Part shown: positions 1 through 8,113 of the stretch, one piece after another
Layout: the number at the start of each line of letters is the position of its first letter
Numbering within the stretch: position 1 is the first letter of the stretch
NCBI GenBank assembly: GCA_905205065.1
Contig: CAJLCI010000023.1
Coordinates: 1-42,768, forward strand
DNA: 42,768 nt
Direction: 5' to 3'
From: an uncultured Eubacteriales bacterium
GTDB lineage: Bacteria; Bacillota; Clostridia; Oscillospirales; CAG-272
Notes under the pieces: model-generated
Told to the model about the DNA's origin: nothing
Database searches by the model: none
What the model saw: the letters and a program-made list of their open reading frames with translations, nothing else
Made by a program: the position numbers and the translations under genes

Positions 1-86
1 ATACAGACATAATATAGTAATATAAAAGTGTAATAAAGAATAAAATTAAAAAATACGATTTTATTTGTTAATATAGATAATAATTA

Positions 87-106
87 ATATTTGTACATAC
101 AAATAT
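87..106. promoter_or_regulatory. 20-bp perfect palindrome, possible operator
   Basis: ATATTTGTACATACAAATAT has two perfect 9-bp arms around a 2-bp centre. The symmetry fits a site for a homodimeric repressor, but no regulator gene is in the window and no target gene start lies within 200 bp. The function is inferred from symmetry only. Confidence 0.35.
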
Positions 107-652
107 AAAAAAGCATTATACCTTATGATTGTAAAATGATCATATGGAAGTATACTGTAAAAAGTTTATCTATTAAATTGCATGCAATTTTTCAAAGCGA
201 ATTTATAATACTGGTTATTAAAACATTAAAAGCTATAGACATTACTACGCTTGAATTTAATATGTATTTTTGCAGTACTATGTTTGACTGGCTATAGATA
301 TGCTTTGTGATGTTTTTTCATTATTTTATTTGAATTTTAGTATTTTATTAAATTCTAATTATAAATATGAAGGAGGTAACGGAAAGTAAGACAGCATTAA
401 TTGGAGAAAACTCTGTAGAGTGTGTTAACGCTTTCATTATATGGAACAGCATTAATTGCGCAATATTATTGGACTGAAGTATTACATTTCCGATTGCATT
501 CTTAAGAATGTTATAGAAATGAAAAAATATCAGAAAATGTATTTATTTAAAGTATAGTTTTCTACTTAACGCAATTGTTAAATCGCAATGCACTTCCGTG
601 AGAATGTGGATTAACCGTATAGATCTGCTTTATAAAGGTAATATGGAAATTC

Positions 653-712
653 ATTTAGCTGATGGAACTTAAGGGAGAATCCGCCAAATGGACTACCAGA
701 GTTCAGCTAAAT
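653..712 (+). other. Inverted repeat / potential stem-loop in the ABC leader
   Basis: ATTTAGCTGA (653-662) and TCAGCTAAAT (703-712) are perfect reverse complements enclosing 40 nt. A transcript reading toward the exporter gene could fold here. The 23-codon open frame 662-733 runs through the loop and right arm. No known riboswitch class was recognised. Confidence 0.35.
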
Positions 713-732
713 ATGGGAGGAACCCCTAAATA

Positions 733-765
733 ATTCAACAATAATGCAACAATAACGCGACAATA
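733..765 (+). repeat. 11-bp tandem repeat, three copies
   Basis: Three consecutive 11-bp units, ATTCAACAATA, ATGCAACAATA and ACGCGACAATA, lie about 200 bp upstream of the exporter gene. They are imperfect and outside any supported gene. Confidence 0.5.
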
Positions 766-966
766 GTGTAAAATCACCATATTCTTGCCAGCCATATTTG
801 ATATAACCATAAGGGAACGTGCAAAAGCCTTACATTTAGATGAATCTATGTATCGCCGGAGTGACGGATAGAAAATCTTTTGAATTTTAATCAATCTCTG
901 GGAGTGAGCAAATATTCATTATAACTGTTTAATGGAATGATTTTATAGTAAGGGGAACGATTTAAA

Positions 967-2766
967 ATGAGAAATATTTTAAAAACATTTTCAACAGCAA
1001 AACAAATGTTTTTAATGGTTTGGAAATTTCGCTTTGGAAAAAAATATGTTTTTTATAAATCAATAATATCATTGATCAGCTCCATAAGCCCTTTTTTATA
1101 CACAATACTGCCGGGTCTTATAATTAACGAGCTGATGAGTTCTAATATTACACAAAAACTAATATTGTATGTAGCAGTTTTGGTTCTATCCCCATTATTT
1201 TTCACATTGCTAAACTCGGTCATTGGTCGAATGTCTTTCCGCTGTACGCAACAGCTTCACCTCCGGTTACTATACGATTTTGAATACCATCTTGTGCATA
1301 TGGACTATGAAGTTCTCGAAAATCCGGATATACAGGATTTGAAAAATCGCGCTGAGGACGTTATAGACAGTTTAACTGTGATTGTAGAGCAACTATATTC
1401 ATTTATACAATCTATAATTATTTTAATAGGTATAATTTCAATCATAACTTCCTTAAATCCGTTTATAATCATAGTTAGTATTTTAATAGTATTATTTAAC
1501 TCTGCCATAGCAAAAAGAAGAGAAAAGAAAGATTATGAAATCACAAAAGAAATTCAGTCAAAAATAAGAAAACAATACGGAATAAGCGATAATCTTCACT
1601 CACTTGAATATGCAAAAGATATTCGAATTTTTAATGCTGGAACATATCTTATTGAAAAAGTTTTCGCATTTAAAGTTGATATAAACAATGATGCTTTAAA
1701 AAGGAACCGAGATGGACAAAAAGTCAATATTATTCAATCCGTAACAAATGTAATAAATGAACTCGTACTATATGTGTATGCTATCATTCAAGTAATACAT
1801 GGCAGCTTATCAATTGGAAACATGACAATTTTTTTAGGCGCCGCGAGGCAATTTTCTTCTACTTTATCGTCTATTACACAAGCCTATGTAAATTTATCTA
1901 GCAACACATATAAATACGATGAATACAAAAAATTTATATCCATACCATTACATCAATATGAAACTGAAGGTAAAAAGCCTTTCATTGATGATAACTCGAT
2001 TATCGAATTTAAAGATGTTTGGTTTAAATATCCGGGTACCGATAGGTATATATTGAAAAACTTCAATATAAAAATATACTTAAATCAAAAACTGTGTATT
2101 GTGGGCGCCAACGGGGTAGGAAAAACAACATTTATAAAATTATTAACTCGTTTATACACTCCTAACAAAGGCGAAATATTGTTAAACGGAATAAATATAA
2201 GTAAATACAACTACGATGAATATTTATCACTGTTTACCGCCGCTTTTCAGGATTCAAAGGATTTTAAGCTTTCAATTGCAGAGAACATTGCTTTATCTGC
2301 CGATTACAGCACCGACCGTCTTAACAGAGTTTGCGAATCCATTGATTTGCTGCCTTTAATCTCAAAACTTCCAAAAGGATATAATACACAAGTCGGAAAA
2401 TGGATTGATGCAGACGGTATCGATTTTTCCGGTGGTGAATTACAAAAAATGACAATTGCAAGGGCCGAATATCATGACTCATATGTTTATCTTTTGGATG
2501 AACCGACTGCCGCACTGGATCCTTTAGCAGAGTATGAAATCTATTCTCAGTTTAACAATATGATTACTGATAAATGTGCAATATTGGTAAGCCACCGCCT
2601 TTCTGCAGTCCAGCTTGCCGATAAAGTAGCTGTATTTGATAACGGAAGCGTAGCGGAATACGGAACACATCAGGAACTATACAGCAAAGGCGGAATATAT
2701 ACAGAAATGTTTGACAAGCAGGCACAGTTTTATCGGGATGAAGTAAATACGGATGTTTGGAGCTAA
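967..2766 (+). CDS. ABC exporter, fused membrane and ATPase domains
   Basis: A 599-residue half-transporter of the ABC exporter type. The N-terminal ~335 residues carry about six hydrophobic segments. The ATPase domain (from about residue 345) has Walker A GANGVGKTT, a Q-loop glutamine in AAFQD, signature SGGELQK, Walker B YLLDEP with a D-loop ALD, and the switch histidine in LVSHRL. No C39 peptidase domain is present, so leader-peptide cleavage is not predicted for this protein. The start at 967 is backed by AAGGGGAA about 10 nt upstream. The first two thirds use AT-rich codons (ATA, AAA, TTA) unlike the operons downstream, which suggests acquisition. It stands alone, followed by its own terminator. 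Exporters of this size often move peptides, lipids or drugs; the substrate cannot be read from the sequence. Presumably it works as a homodimer, since no partner half-transporter is adjacent. Confidence 0.9.
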   Translation: MRNILKTFSTAKQMFLMVWKFRFGKKYVFYKSIISLISSISPFLYTILPGLIINELMSSNITQKLILYVAVLVLSPLFFTLLNSVIGRMSFRCTQQLHLRLLYDFEYHLVHMDYEVLENPDIQDLKNRAEDVIDSLTVIVEQLYSFIQSIIILIGIISIITSLNPFIIIVSILIVLFNSAIAKRREKKDYEITKEIQSKIRKQYGISDNLHSLEYAKDIRIFNAGTYLIEKVFAFKVDINNDALKRNRDGQKVNIIQSVTNVINELVLYVYAIIQVIHGSLSIGNMTIFLGAARQFSSTLSSITQAYVNLSSNTYKYDEYKKFISIPLHQYETEGKKPFIDDNSIIEFKDVWFKYPGTDRYILKNFNIKIYLNQKLCIVGANGVGKTTFIKLLTRLYTPNKGEILLNGINISKYNYDEYLSLFTAAFQDSKDFKLSIAENIALSADYSTDRLNRVCESIDLLPLISKLPKGYNTQVGKWIDADGIDFSGGELQKMTIARAEYHDSYVYLLDEPTAALDPLAEYEIYSQFNNMITDKCAILVSHRLSAVQLADKVAVFDNGSVAEYGTHQELYSKGGIYTEMFDKQAQFYRDEVNTDVWS

Positions 2767-2784
2767 AAATAATCAGTCGGGGGA

Positions 2785-2819
2785 GTACCGTTTTTTTCAG
2801 CAAAACGGTGCTTTTTTTT
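2785..2819 (+). terminator. Intrinsic terminator after the ABC exporter
   Basis: A stem of about 10 bp (2785-2794 with 2802-2811, core ACCGTTTT/AAAACGGT, two outer pairs including one G-T) is followed directly by eight T residues (2812-2819). It separates the accessory exporter from the ribosomal protein operon. Confidence 0.85.
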
Positions 2820-2843
2820 GTATGAAAACTTTAGGAAAAACTA

Positions 2844-2871
2844 TTGACAAATTAAAAAAAAGTGTTATACT
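2844..2871 (+). promoter_or_regulatory. Sigma-A promoter of the rplJ-rplL operon
   Basis: A perfect -35 TTGACA (2844-2849) and a -10 TATACT (2866-2871) are separated by 16 bp. Transcription would start near 2878, right at the beginning of the L10 leader. Confidence 0.8.
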
Positions 2872-2879
2872 AATAAAAG

Positions 2880-3027
2880 TAGTCCAAAGACAGCAGGTAT
2901 TAATCCGTGAAGGATTTTGTAAAGTTTTCCTGCCGAGGAGAATGATAAAAGGTTTTGCGGAGCGTTCTTTTCCGCTGCATTTTATTGACGTATTCCCGCG
3001 GCGTGTCTTTGACACGGCGCGTTTTTT
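2880..3027 (+). ncRNA. Ribosomal protein L10 leader with attenuator
   Basis: The sequence has the hallmarks of the Firmicutes L10 leader: CCAAAGACAGCAGG (2884-2897) pairing with CCTGCCGAGGAG about 35 nt later, enclosing a hairpin AATCC/GGATT, the site where excess L10(L12)4 complex binds. It ends in a GC-rich hairpin (2997-3007 with 3011-3021, one mismatch, 3-nt loop) and a T run (3022-3027) that forms an intrinsic terminator. By analogy with the known family, bound L10-L12 favours termination, so the operon controls itself. Confidence 0.85.
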
Positions 3028-3066
3028 GTTTGCTGGGCTATGAGTTTATATATGGAGGTATTACAA

Positions 3067-3636
3067 ATGCCAAGTGCAAAAATCTTAGCACAAAAGCAGG
3101 CTGAGCTTGATGTTCTTGTGGGCAAGCTGAAGAATGCCAATGCAGGCGTTCTTGTCGACTATTCCGGAATAACTGTTGAGCAGGATACTAAGCTCCGCGC
3201 ATCTTTCCGCAAGTCCGGCGTTGAGTACAAGGTGTACAAAAACACAATGACTTCACGCGCATGCGATGAAGTCGGATATGCGGAAATGAAGGATTTGCTC
3301 AAGGGAATGACGGCTCTTGCCATCAGTGAAAGCGATCCTGTTGCTCCTGCAAAAATAGCTAAGAAATTCGCGGATGATATTGAAACATTCGATATTAAAG
3401 GCGGTTTTCTTGATGGCAAGGTTATTTCGCGCGATGAGATAATGGCGCTTGCCGATATTCCGTCGAAGGAAGAGCTTATTGCGAAATTCATGGGAAGCAT
3501 CCGGTCTCCTATCTACAAGTTTGCATATGCTTTGCAGGCTATCATCGACAAAAATGGAGAGGAATCCGGAGAAACCGCTTCAGCGGAAGAGACAGCTCCA
3601 ACGGAGGAAGCTGCACAGCCGGAATCCGAGGCCTAA
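3067..3636 (+). CDS. rplJ: 50S ribosomal protein L10
   Basis: A 189-residue L10, the stalk base protein that binds 23S rRNA near the GTPase centre and carries the L7/L12 dimers. The start at 3067 (MPSAKILAQ) is chosen because TGGAGG lies 8-10 nt upstream; the in-frame upstream start at 3040 lacks a site. The N-terminal RNA-binding domain includes the typical VDYSGITVEQ and YKVYKNTMTSRA segments. The C-terminus is longer than usual for the family (commonly 165-175 residues) because of a strongly acidic Glu/Ala/Thr-rich tail beyond about residue 165, after the helix that binds L12. It is the first gene after the L10 leader, 62 bp before rplL. Confidence 0.97.
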   Translation: MPSAKILAQKQAELDVLVGKLKNANAGVLVDYSGITVEQDTKLRASFRKSGVEYKVYKNTMTSRACDEVGYAEMKDLLKGMTALAISESDPVAPAKIAKKFADDIETFDIKGGFLDGKVISRDEIMALADIPSKEELIAKFMGSIRSPIYKFAYALQAIIDKNGEESGETASAEETAPTEEAAQPESEA

Positions 3637-3698
3637 GCCCGGTAGTATTACGGTGTTGATTTATTAATTTAAAAACATAATTTACGGAGGATTAAAAA

Positions 3699-4076
3699 AT
3701 GGCTACAGAGAAATCACAGCAGATCCTTGACATGATCAAGGAACTTACAATAATTGAACTTTCTGACCTTGTAAAGGCAGTTGAAGAAGAATTTGGTGTA
3801 TCCGCTGCCGCTCCTGTTGCAGTTGCAGGCGCTGCCGCTGCAGGCGCTCCTGCCGCAGAGGAAAAGAGCGAATTTGACGTAATTCTTAAAGCGTTCGGTG
3901 CGAAGAAACTTGACGTTATCAAGGTTGTACGCGAGATCACAGGACTTGGACTTAAGGACGCTAAGGATCTTGTTGAGGGTGCTCCGAAGGCAGTTAAGGA
4001 AGGCGCTTCCAAGGAAGATGCTGAAGATATTAAGAAGAAGCTTGAGGAAGCGGGCGCAGAGGTTGAGCTTAAGTAA
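3699..4076 (+). CDS. rplL: 50S ribosomal protein L7/L12
   Basis: A 125-residue L7/L12, the flexible stalk protein that recruits translational GTPases. The N-terminal dimerisation and L10-binding region (residues 1-35), an Ala-rich hinge (about 36-52) and the C-terminal factor-binding domain with the family motifs AKKLDVIKVVREITGLGLK and LVEGAPK are all present. The start has a strong GGAGG site 8 nt upstream. It is cotranscribed with rplJ and followed by a terminator. No rpoB or rpoC follows, unlike the common rplKAJL-rpoBC order. Confidence 0.98.
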   Translation: MATEKSQQILDMIKELTIIELSDLVKAVEEEFGVSAAAPVAVAGAAAAGAPAAEEKSEFDVILKAFGAKKLDVIKVVREITGLGLKDAKDLVEGAPKAVKEGASKEDAEDIKKKLEEAGAEVELK

Positions 4077-4110
4077 GCTGGATGAATTTGTGCTTGCCGG
4101 CATTTAATTA

Positions 4111-4162
4111 AACGGAAGCTGTTCCTCGTCTCACGCAGACGGAGGATTTGCTTCCGTTTTTT
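4111..4162 (+). terminator. Terminator of the rplJ-rplL operon
   Basis: AACGGAAGC (4111-4119) pairs with GCTTCCGTT (4150-4158), with a second internal hairpin (CTCGTCT/AGACGGAG) in the loop, followed by a run of T residues through 4162. From here to about 4386 the sequence is AT-rich and nothing else was recognised. Confidence 0.85.
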
Positions 4163-4386
4163 GGCTTTGGAAGATTCTCTGCCTTAACGCGGAAATATGA
4201 GGTGCGTTCGTTATTTCGTTTCAAATTACCAACTTTAATTTTATTTTCAGATTTTGCTTTTGAATTTTAATCTTTAAAATTTCGGGTGAAATCAAAATTC
4301 AGCGGAGCTTTTATCCTTTACCATATATTTTGGCATTCGTGTAATTCTGAAAAAATTGTAAACTCTGAATTTTTTATTTTTTACTG

Positions 4387-4415
4387 TTGACAAGTGAAAA
4401 TAATAGTGATATAAT
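4387..4415 (+). promoter_or_regulatory. Consensus sigma-A promoter of the branched-chain amino acid operon
   Basis: TTGACA (4387-4392), a 17-bp spacer and TATAAT (4410-4415): both hexamers are perfect. Transcription would begin near 4422, at the 5' end of the T-box. Confidence 0.92.
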
Positions 4416-4423
4416 AGCAGAAA

Positions 4424-4712
4424 TATAAAATAAAAGGCTGTGACGAAGACCGTCGGGGTTAAAGCATTTCAGAGAGCCGGTGTGTGGTGCGAACCGGTAT
4501 GTATTTTTCCAAACGACATCTCACTTCCGAGCCGGGGGTCCGAAAGCGTTCGTTAGTAGATACTCTCCGTAGATGCTGCGTTAAAGCATAGGAATTGTTA
4601 GATTCCAAAGAGGTGGCAGTCAATGACTGCAATTTGAGTGGTACCGCGAGTGCTGATTTTAGAAGTTTGCACCCGTCTCAGAGTAAGATAAGCTTTGAGA
4701 CGGGCGTTTTTA
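4424..4712 (+). ncRNA. T-box leader, probably leucine-specific
   Basis: A T-box antitermination riboswitch that senses uncharged tRNA. Stem I carries AGAGAGCCGG (4471-4480) and the GGTGCGAACC element (4486-4495). The T-box motif TGAGTGGTACCGCG lies at 4635-4648, with the TGGT bulge (4639-4642) that pairs with a tRNA ACCA end (discriminator A). The terminator is CCCGTCTCA (4672-4680) with TGAGACGGG (4696-4704) and a T run. The specifier region reads CGACATCTCACTTCCGAG. By comparison with the B. subtilis glyQS layout (codon, then A, then a nine-base link ending in GAG) the codon is CTC (4520-4522), leucine. The overlapping ATC (4518-4520), isoleucine, is the alternative. When leucyl-tRNA is uncharged, the downstream operon is read through. 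Confidence 0.93.
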
Positions 4713-4835
4713 TTTTCTTACCTGGAACGGAAGGGGTATTGTGTAAAGTCTGTTTTTACGGCGCGTATCGGCGTGCCGTGAATATTACGCGGCATAGTCC
4801 GGTGATTTGGGTAAAAGGAAAGGTATGGTGTTTAT

Positions 4836-6026
4836 ATGTTGACTTTGGATAAGGTATTTAATGCCCAGACGGTGTTGAAGGATATTATCCGCGAAACATC
4901 GGTTGTAAGAGCAAACGGCATTGCGCCGGATTGTAAGCTTTATCTGAAGCCTGAAAATCTGCAGATAACCGGATCATTTAAGGTTAGAGGCGCCGGATAT
5001 AAAATAAAGATGCTTTCGGAAGAAGAAAAAAGGAAAGGCGTAATTGCCTGTTCCGCCGGAAATCATGCACAGGGCGTTGCGCTCGCTGCGTCGCGGTGCG
5101 GAATTAAATCTCTGATCTGTTTGCCCGACAGCGCGCCGATTTCAAAGGTAGAGGCTACAAAGGGCTACGGTGCTGATGTTTGTCTGGTAGAGGGATGCTA
5201 TGATGACGCGTATCAGAAGGCGCTGGAGCTGAAGGAACGCGACGGATATACATTTGTTCATCCGTTTGACGATGAAAACGTTATTGCCGGGCAAGGTACG
5301 GTTGGTCTTGAGATAATGAATGATCTTGACGACATTGATGCGATTATTGTACCGGTCGGCGGAGGCGGCCTTATTTCAGGAATTGCGTATGCTGTAAAGC
5401 AGATCAGGCCTTCCATTAAAATATACGGAGTTCAGTCTGCCGGTGCTGCCGGTATGTACAGCTCGGTAAAAAACGGAAAGATCGAATGTCTGGATAAGGT
5501 TCAGACTGTTGCGGACGGCATTGCGGTAAAGCAGCCGGGAGAGAATACCTTCAGCTTAGTCAGAGAATATGTAGACGATATCGCGCTTGTGAGCGACGAT
5601 GAAATTTCTTCCGCAATTCTTGCACTTATAGAAAAACAGAAGATGATTGCAGAAGGCGCGGGAGCCGCGTCAGTAGCGGCGGCAATGTTCGGTAAGTTTC
5701 CGATTAAGGGGAAAAAGACGGTTTGTGTGGTGTCTGGCGGAAATATTGATGTTACGAGTTTGTCGAGGGTTATTGAAAGAGGGCTTATGAAATCGGGACG
5801 TTCCAGCAGTCTTCTGATTGAGCTAATTGATAAACCTGGACAGCTAAAAGAAATTTCCCGTATAATCGCCGACTGCGGCGCAAATGTTACCGGTGTTCAT
5901 TACGAAAAGGGAGAAACTGAAAGTGTTATAGGATGCTTTCTCCGCATAGAGATGGAAACCAGAGATTATAATCATGTTCAGCTTATTACACGCACTTTGT
6001 GCGAAGAGGGCTTTAAAATTGTGTGA
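4836..6026 (+). CDS. ilvA: Threonine dehydratase (deaminase), short ACT form
   Basis: A 396-residue fold-type II PLP enzyme that converts threonine to 2-oxobutanoate, the first step toward isoleucine. The PLP lysine is K49 in GSFKVRGA, the phosphate-binding glycine loop is VPVGGGGLISG (about residues 172-182), and a SAGNHAQGVA segment lines the active site. A single ACT domain (about 325-396, starting LLIELIDKPGQ) gives the compact form also typical of TdcB-like threonine deaminases, rather than the ~510-residue E. coli IlvA with two ACT-like domains. It is the first gene behind the T-box, with AAAGG upstream of the ATG. Its place in a full ilv-leu operon supports a biosynthetic role, although a catabolic activity cannot be excluded from sequence. 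Confidence 0.93.
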   Translation: MLTLDKVFNAQTVLKDIIRETSVVRANGIAPDCKLYLKPENLQITGSFKVRGAGYKIKMLSEEEKRKGVIACSAGNHAQGVALAASRCGIKSLICLPDSAPISKVEATKGYGADVCLVEGCYDDAYQKALELKERDGYTFVHPFDDENVIAGQGTVGLEIMNDLDDIDAIIVPVGGGGLISGIAYAVKQIRPSIKIYGVQSAGAAGMYSSVKNGKIECLDKVQTVADGIAVKQPGENTFSLVREYVDDIALVSDDEISSAILALIEKQKMIAEGAGAASVAAAMFGKFPIKGKKTVCVVSGGNIDVTSLSRVIERGLMKSGRSSSLLIELIDKPGQLKEISRIIADCGANVTGVHYEKGETESVIGCFLRIEMETRDYNHVQLITRTLCEEGFKIV

Positions 6027-6062
6027 GTTACGTATTTGTTGTTATAGAAAGGGATTTTATAT

Positions 6063-6440
6063 ATGAGCAGTGCAGTTAATACCAAAAAGGCTCCGGCTGC
6101 GATAGGGCCGTACAGCCAGGCTATAGTTACTGGAAATTTGGTTTTTACATCAGGACAAATACCGATTAATCCCGAAACGGGGATAATAGTAGGAGAAAAT
6201 ATTGCAGAGCAGGCTGAGCAGGTATGCAAAAATATTTCCGCTGTTCTTGAGGCGGCCGGAAGCTCTGTTGACAAAACTGTTAAAACCGTATGCTATCTCA
6301 AAAATATGGAGGATTTTACCGCATTTAACGAGGTTTATTCCGCATATTTTGTTAGTAGGCCGGCACGGTCGTGCGTATCGGTCAAAGCGTTGCCGAAGGA
6401 CGCGCTTGTTGAAATTGAAGCAATTGCAGAAAGGAATTAA
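6063..6440 (+). CDS. ridA: RidA-family enamine/imine deaminase
   Basis: A 125-residue RidA (YjgF/YER057c/UK114) protein. It hydrolyses the reactive enamine/imine products that PLP enzymes such as IlvA release (2-aminocrotonate and 2-aminoacrylate) to keto acids and ammonia. Family segments are visible: APAAIGPYSQA near the N-terminus, FTSGQIPINPETG, and RPARSCVSVKALPKDALVEI, where the first arginine is the conserved catalytic/binding residue and the final glutamate is also conserved. It lies 36 bp after ilvA with AGAAAGG as ribosome binding site. The pairing with ilvA fits its known role of protecting this pathway and other PLP enzymes. Confidence 0.95.
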   Translation: MSSAVNTKKAPAAIGPYSQAIVTGNLVFTSGQIPINPETGIIVGENIAEQAEQVCKNISAVLEAAGSSVDKTVKTVCYLKNMEDFTAFNEVYSAYFVSRPARSCVSVKALPKDALVEIEAIAERN

Positions 6441-6444
6441 CTAT

Positions 6445-8106
6445 ATGATGGATTCAAGCAAATATGGAGTGGGATACTATCCGGCTCCCGGCGTACATAA
6501 CAAATGGGTGACAAAGGATCATATTGAGAAACCTCCGGTTTGGTGCAGCGTGGATATGCGCGACGGAAATCAAAGCCTTGTAATTCCGATGAATCTTGAG
6601 GAAAAACTGGAATTTTACAAGGTGCTTTTGGAGGTTGGCTTTAAAGAAATCGAGGTTGGTTTTCCCGCAGCGAGTGAAACGGAGTACGAATTTCTTCGGA
6701 CACTTATAGACGGCAATATGATTCCTGATGATGTGAGCGTTCAGGTTCTCACACAGTGCCGTGAGCATATTATTCGAAAAACTTTCGACGCTTGTAAGGG
6801 CGCTCCGAGTGCGATAATACATTTTTATAATTCGGTCAGCGTCGCACAGCGCGAACAGGTATTCCGCAAATCCAAAGAGGAAATCAAGAAAATTGCTGTT
6901 GACGGAGCTAAGCTTGTAAAGAAACTGGCGGGTGAATACGAAGGAAACTTTCGTTTTGAATATTCTCCGGAGAGTTTTACGGGGACAGAACCGGAATACG
7001 CTTTGGAGGTTTGCAATGCAGTTCTGGATGTTCTGGAGCCTGGAGAGGACAACAATGTTATCATAAATTTGCCTGTAACAGTTGAAATGAGCCTTCCTCA
7101 TGTTTACGCCTCTCAAGTCGAATATATAAGTGAAAATATTAAATACCGCGAGTATGTTACGCTCTCTCTTCACCCTCACAATGACCGCGGTACAGGCGTT
7201 GCCGATACTGAGCTGGCGTTACTCGCAGGCGCCGACCGGGTAGAGGGAACTCTGTTCGGAAACGGAGAACGTACTGGAAATGTGGATATTGTTACTCTGG
7301 CGATGAACATGTATTCTCACGGAGTAGATCCGCATCTCGATTTTTCCGATATGCCGTACCTTGTGGAAAAATACGAAAGATGTACGAGAATGCACGTGTA
7401 TGAGCGTGCTCCGTATGCAGGTTCTCTGGTTTTCGCGGCTTTTTCCGGAAGTCATCAGGATGCTATTGCAAAAGGCATGAAGTGGCGCGAGGAAAAATCT
7501 CTTCACAGATGGACTGTTCCGTACATTCCAATCGATCCGCATGATATTAACCGTACATATGACGCGGATGTTATCCGTGTTAACTCACAGAGTGGCAAAG
7601 GCGGAATAGGGTATCTGTTGGAACAGGCATACGGATATGTTTTGCCTGCTGGTATGAGAGAATCCTTGAGTTATCTTTGCAAGGGCATATCGGACCGTGA
7701 GCATAAGGAGCTTAAAGCTTCTGAAGTTTTGGAGATTTTTAAGACGCACTATTTTCTCGGCGACAGTCCGATCACCATTTCGGACATGACATTTAACCGT
7801 TGCGGAAGCAGTGTTGAAGCGGAAATAGTTTTCAAACGCGGAGATGCCGAAACCACTGTAAAGGCATTCGGAAATGGATCGCTTGATGCTGCAAGCAATG
7901 CTTTAAAGGAATTTACCGGCGATGATTATGTTCTGGAGGTTTATACGGAACACAGCATGCAGGAGCAGGGATCGGGAAGTATGGCCGCTGCGTATATCGG
8001 AATCAGGGATAAAGATGGTTCGATGAGCTGGGGGGCAGGTACCGATACCGATATTATTCACGCGAGTGTAAACGCTCTGTTGAGTGCCTATAATAATATG
8101 AAGTAA
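6445..8106 (+). CDS. leuA: 2-isopropylmalate synthase, type 2 (long form)
   Basis: A 553-residue enzyme that condenses acetyl-CoA with 2-oxoisovalerate, the committed step of leucine synthesis. The start at 6445 (MMDSSKYG) is chosen because AGAAAGGA precedes it; the same frame stays open far upstream through ridA, but only as a shadow. The DRE-TIM barrel motif is present as WCSVDMRDGNQS, with the metal-binding HPHNDRGTG segment and GTLFGNGERTGNVD. The C-terminal ~130 residues are the LeuA allosteric domain, which normally binds leucine for feedback inhibition. This architecture matches the actinobacterial/fungal-like LeuA group, which also occurs in Clostridia. The start codon is 4 bp after the ridA stop, so translation is probably coupled. 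Confidence 0.95.
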   Translation: MMDSSKYGVGYYPAPGVHNKWVTKDHIEKPPVWCSVDMRDGNQSLVIPMNLEEKLEFYKVLLEVGFKEIEVGFPAASETEYEFLRTLIDGNMIPDDVSVQVLTQCREHIIRKTFDACKGAPSAIIHFYNSVSVAQREQVFRKSKEEIKKIAVDGAKLVKKLAGEYEGNFRFEYSPESFTGTEPEYALEVCNAVLDVLEPGEDNNVIINLPVTVEMSLPHVYASQVEYISENIKYREYVTLSLHPHNDRGTGVADTELALLAGADRVEGTLFGNGERTGNVDIVTLAMNMYSHGVDPHLDFSDMPYLVEKYERCTRMHVYERAPYAGSLVFAAFSGSHQDAIAKGMKWREEKSLHRWTVPYIPIDPHDINRTYDADVIRVNSQSGKGGIGYLLEQAYGYVLPAGMRESLSYLCKGISDREHKELKASEVLEIFKTHYFLGDSPITISDMTFNRCGSSVEAEIVFKRGDAETTVKAFGNGSLDAASNALKEFTGDDYVLEVYTEHSMQEQGSGSMAAAYIGIRDKDGSMSWGAGTDTDIIHASVNALLSAYNNMK

Positions 8107-8113
8107 GGGGAAT

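Larger units (their letters stand above)
1..966. other. AT-rich gene-poor leader upstream of the ABC exporter
   Basis: No convincing protein-coding gene is visible over almost 1 kb. The stretch is much more AT-rich than the housekeeping genes downstream. It holds a 20-bp palindrome (87-106), a perfect AAGGAGGT Shine-Dalgarno-like run near 370-377 with no start codon at a usable distance behind it, an inverted repeat (653-662/703-712) and an 11-bp tandem repeat (733-765). Tiny open frames exist at 136-297 (53 codons), 367-477 (36 codons) and 662-733 (23 codons), but none has a well-placed ribosome binding site. It could be a long regulatory leader, a decayed gene, or the home of a very small peptide gene; the sequence does not decide. 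Confidence 0.5.

Noticed and set aside
136..297. 53-codon open frame in the first 300 bases
   Set aside because: No ribosome binding site, random-looking composition, and expected by chance in AT-rich DNA.
392..405. CAGCATTAATTGGA occurs here and again at 41805-41818, hinting at long direct repeats bounding the window
   Set aside because: A few shared 14-mers are expected by chance in about 43 kb, more so in AT-rich DNA, and the match does not extend.
680..715. GGACTACCAGAG resembles a conserved 16S rRNA segment
   Set aside because: Only about ten bases match and the flanking sequence has no rRNA similarity.
6202..6444. 81-codon N-terminal extension of leuA
   Set aside because: It overlaps ridA in another frame; AGAAAGGA and the family N-terminus place the start at 6445.
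6454..7179. 241-codon minus-strand frame opposite leuA
   Set aside because: It lies wholly antisense to a well-supported leuA, has no ribosome binding site and shows no recognisable domain.
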